Translations under genes and position numbers: made by a program
Origin: Rotaria sordida
Lineage: Eukaryota; Rotifera; Eurotatoria; Philodinida; Philodinidae
Direction: 5' to 3'
DNA length: 64,000 nucleotides
Assembly: GCA_905250125.1 (NCBI GenBank)
Contig: CAJNOL010001362.1
Coordinates: forward strand, 1 to 64,000
The notes under the pieces: generated by a model
Databases searched by the model: none
Told to the model about the DNA's origin: nothing
What the model saw: only the letters and a program-made list of their open reading frames with translations
Shown here: positions 62,201 through 64,000 of the stretch, piece after piece
How positions within the stretch are numbered: position 1 is the first letter of the stretch
Layout of the letters: every line of letters begins with the position of its first letter

Positions 62201-62829
62201 TTTCAATAGATGGTAATTGTTCAATAGTTTTATCTTGAATATTTAATGAATGTATATCAATTTTATTATTTAATGTAAGTGCAATTATCTAAAATCAATT
62301 TGATTTATTTAAAATCAATTTAATATAAAAAAAAAAAAGACAAATTTTACTTTGCATGTAATATTTGTATCCATAAAAAGATTCATAGCACGAATTTTTC
62401 CATCAAATTTGATCTCACATAATGATGTAAATATTAATGATATATCCCAATCAATTTTAATTTCTTCTTCACTAAAGAAAATAAAAAAAGGTTTTGATTA
62501 CATTTTTTTTGTTTTAATAATAACAAATGTCATAATTAAGAAATAGAAATTATTTACTTTTTTTCATCACCATTTTCTTTTCGTTTTCGTGCTTTTAATA
62601 AACGTTTTCGAAGACGTGTACGAATTTCATCAACAGTTGATATACGAAAAAATTCACCAAATGATTCAACACCCTCAAAAAAAAAATATAATTCAATAAT
62701 AATTATATTAAAAAAACATTGACTTACATGACAAGCAAGTATACGACTTTCATTATCAACATTTAAACTTGATACTCGTTGTTTACTTTTACGAATAATT
62801 GAACCTAAATATTGAACATGAAGAGGTAC
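56232..62829 (-). CDS. WDR3: WDR3/Utp12, small-subunit processome WD-repeat protein (N-terminus outside window)
   Basis: Seventeen minus-strand exons, all in phase: 62829-62728, 62673-62558, 62471-62351, 62288-62104, 62045-61952, 61882-61775, 61711-61625, 59290-59217, 59153-59081, 59028-58759, 58682-58548, 57247-57134, 57064-56972, 56912-56815, 56755-56627, 56571-56478, 56414-56232. They give 691 residues; human WDR3 is about 943, so roughly 250 N-terminal residues lie beyond the right edge. Hallmarks are SRILACHGVESFGEFFR, the WD repeats SFLTGGSDKKIQFW, VITGSSDRNIKIWGLDFGD and FFSTSKDNRLKYWDADKF, then HIVTAAHDRSIRLWERT. The Utp12-type C-terminal domain ends VGFNLAGLKLIRRQIEEQ, FADATQKL and a KKRKKRK tail. 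The protein acts in nucleolar 18S rRNA processing with U3 snoRNP. The join before exon 59028 uses a weaker donor (GTTCG) downstream. Confidence 0.95.
57248..58547. other. 1300-nt intron of WDR3
   Basis: AT-rich, no exon or clear repeat identified. Most other WDR3 introns are 44-70 nt. Confidence 0.5.
59291..61624. other. 2334-nt intron of WDR3
   Basis: Lies between WD repeats. Contains short palindromic patches (for example AATTCATGAATT at about 60187 and CGAATTCGGACTCCGAATTCG at about 60357) but no coding exon. Confidence 0.5.
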
Positions 62830-64000
62830 CTTAACAAAAAAAAAAAAAACATATAATCAAAAAATCATTTTATACACTTTCTACAGAAGAGAAAAAGCTA
62901 TTGATGAGGTTAAGAATGAATACAAGACATGAGACTTTATCTTTCTAGAGGATAGTCCAAAGATATGTCTTTCACAGTCTATGATGAAAATAGAAACTAA
63001 ATATGTAAGGGTGTTCCGACCCTTGCTGCAGAAATTGATAAGCAAAAAAGAATGAAGATCGACCGATTTTACTGGAGAAAAACAAAAATTTCCCAAGATT
63101 GCGGGACATTTCTGTAAAGATGAGAATACTTTTCATTTACTTCTTTTTTGACTCGTACAGCTATCCATTAATATTCATATTTTCGTTTCATGATAGCATA
63201 TCAAGGAAGAAATAGTGGAATTCTAAAATCCTGATTTCCTCTTTTCCCATAGTGATTTAAAAGTCCGGAGAGGATCAATCCGATCTTCGGAGGAACATCG
63301 ATCCACCGCGCTGGATAAAACATTGTTCCACAGAATTCTTAGTAAGGTTCTAAGATGCTATTTGCATCATAGCAATTTTTCATATTGGTATCTCATTTTT
63401 TTTTGTATCCATTCGCGGTCATCGGTATATATATATATATCAATGGTTCGTTAATTCTTTTTTGCTGAGTTTCAGGTCAGAAGATCGTATTGTCTCTACT
63501 ATAAATATTGGGATTGAACCGATGTCTTCGTTTTTCTATCAACGTATTCAAATCTCTAAGTACATATTTGCATCAATGACTTATTTTTATTGAAGACTAA
63601 ATTTTGACATTCTTTCATCCCCATCATTATTTAATTCGTGTTTTAGTATTCTGAAGATCAGAAAAAAAAGAACTTCTGAATAAAGGAGTTATGAAAAATG
63701 TTATTAGAGCTATTGTATTAATTGTTGATATACAGTAAAAGATAATCTAGTAATTGTAGTACATCTACAAGCTCTTAGATTTCAAGACTCTGTAGAATTC
63801 TCAAAATTTCTTATGACTTTCTTTTTCTGTTTCCTCCTTGCAGAACATTCACATTAATAGAATTGGTAAATCTTAAGATATAGTATTAAAACATCTGCAT
63901 TTCCAATAGAAACACTTTCATCATATTTTACTGAGATTCCTATAATAGGTTTCACTTCTCAAAACATTTCTTGTGCATAACATTCTACTAAATAAAATAT
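62830..64000. other. WDR3 intron extending past the window edge
   Basis: No exon encoding the WDR3 N-terminal WD repeats was found on the minus strand here, so the next upstream exon must lie beyond 64000. A short (TA)n run is at about 63426-63440. Confidence 0.5.

Noticed and set aside
62881-63096. Minus-strand frame as a possible further WDR3 exon
   Set aside because: The translation bears no resemblance to the WD repeats expected at this point of the protein.
1-64000. CRISPR arrays, tRNA or rRNA genes, bacterial-style operons
   Set aside because: None seen. The gene structure is fully eukaryotic and no cloverleaf or rRNA core sequence was recognised by eye.

Overview
This is eukaryotic nuclear DNA: AT-rich, with GT-AG introns that are mostly 45-70 nt but sometimes 1-8 kb, and animal genes (Munc13-type exocytosis factor, peptidylglycine hydroxylating monooxygenase, hexosaminidase D, WDR3). 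Intron-dense animal genes, long inverted-repeat elements, intronless decayed genes and a fragment of the fungal/plant-type OPT transporter family together suggest a small invertebrate, with a bdelloid rotifer as my best guess. That placement is inference. The strain and chromosome cannot be read from the sequence. A 100-N assembly gap lies at 27436-27535.

Left part (1-15.5 kb). The window opens with the last two exons of a hormone-sensitive-lipase-like hydrolase (+). A two-exon secreted FN3-like protein follows (-). Next is a 3.1-kb intronless von Willebrand A (VWA) gene broken by four premature stops and three frameshifts (+), then a decayed epoxide-hydrolase-like alpha/beta hydrolase (-). 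An intact small Cys/Tyr-rich membrane protein with two PPxY motifs sits at 12.3 kb (+). From 13.5 to 15.4 kb there are three repeat structures.

Middle (15.5-35 kb). An intact five-exon GH20 hexosaminidase D (-) carries a Tc1-like fold-back element in its largest intron. An eleven-exon copper monooxygenase of the PHM type (+) keeps all its copper ligands. Then come a decayed intronless ORF, the gap, a hairpin repeat, an orphan C-terminal exon of an OPT oligopeptide transporter, two more inverted-repeat elements, and a four-exon secreted protein that I do not recognise (+).

Right part (35-64 kb). A large Munc13-4/BAIAP3-like gene (+) has 25 common exons and three candidate alternative first exons. 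All three end in the same splice phase and lie up to 7.8 kb upstream of the shared exon. The long first-intron region holds at least four transposon-like inverted repeats. Facing it on the minus strand is WDR3/Utp12, a small-subunit processome factor. Its C-terminal 691 residues are in the window and its N-terminal part lies beyond the right edge.

These genes do not form a pathway. Two concern the secretory pathway (Munc13-type vesicle priming; PHM peptide amidation in secretory granules), one ribosome biogenesis (WDR3), one glycan hydrolysis (HEXD) and one lipid hydrolysis (HSL-like). The exon joins given were checked for reading phase by hand. No database search was possible.
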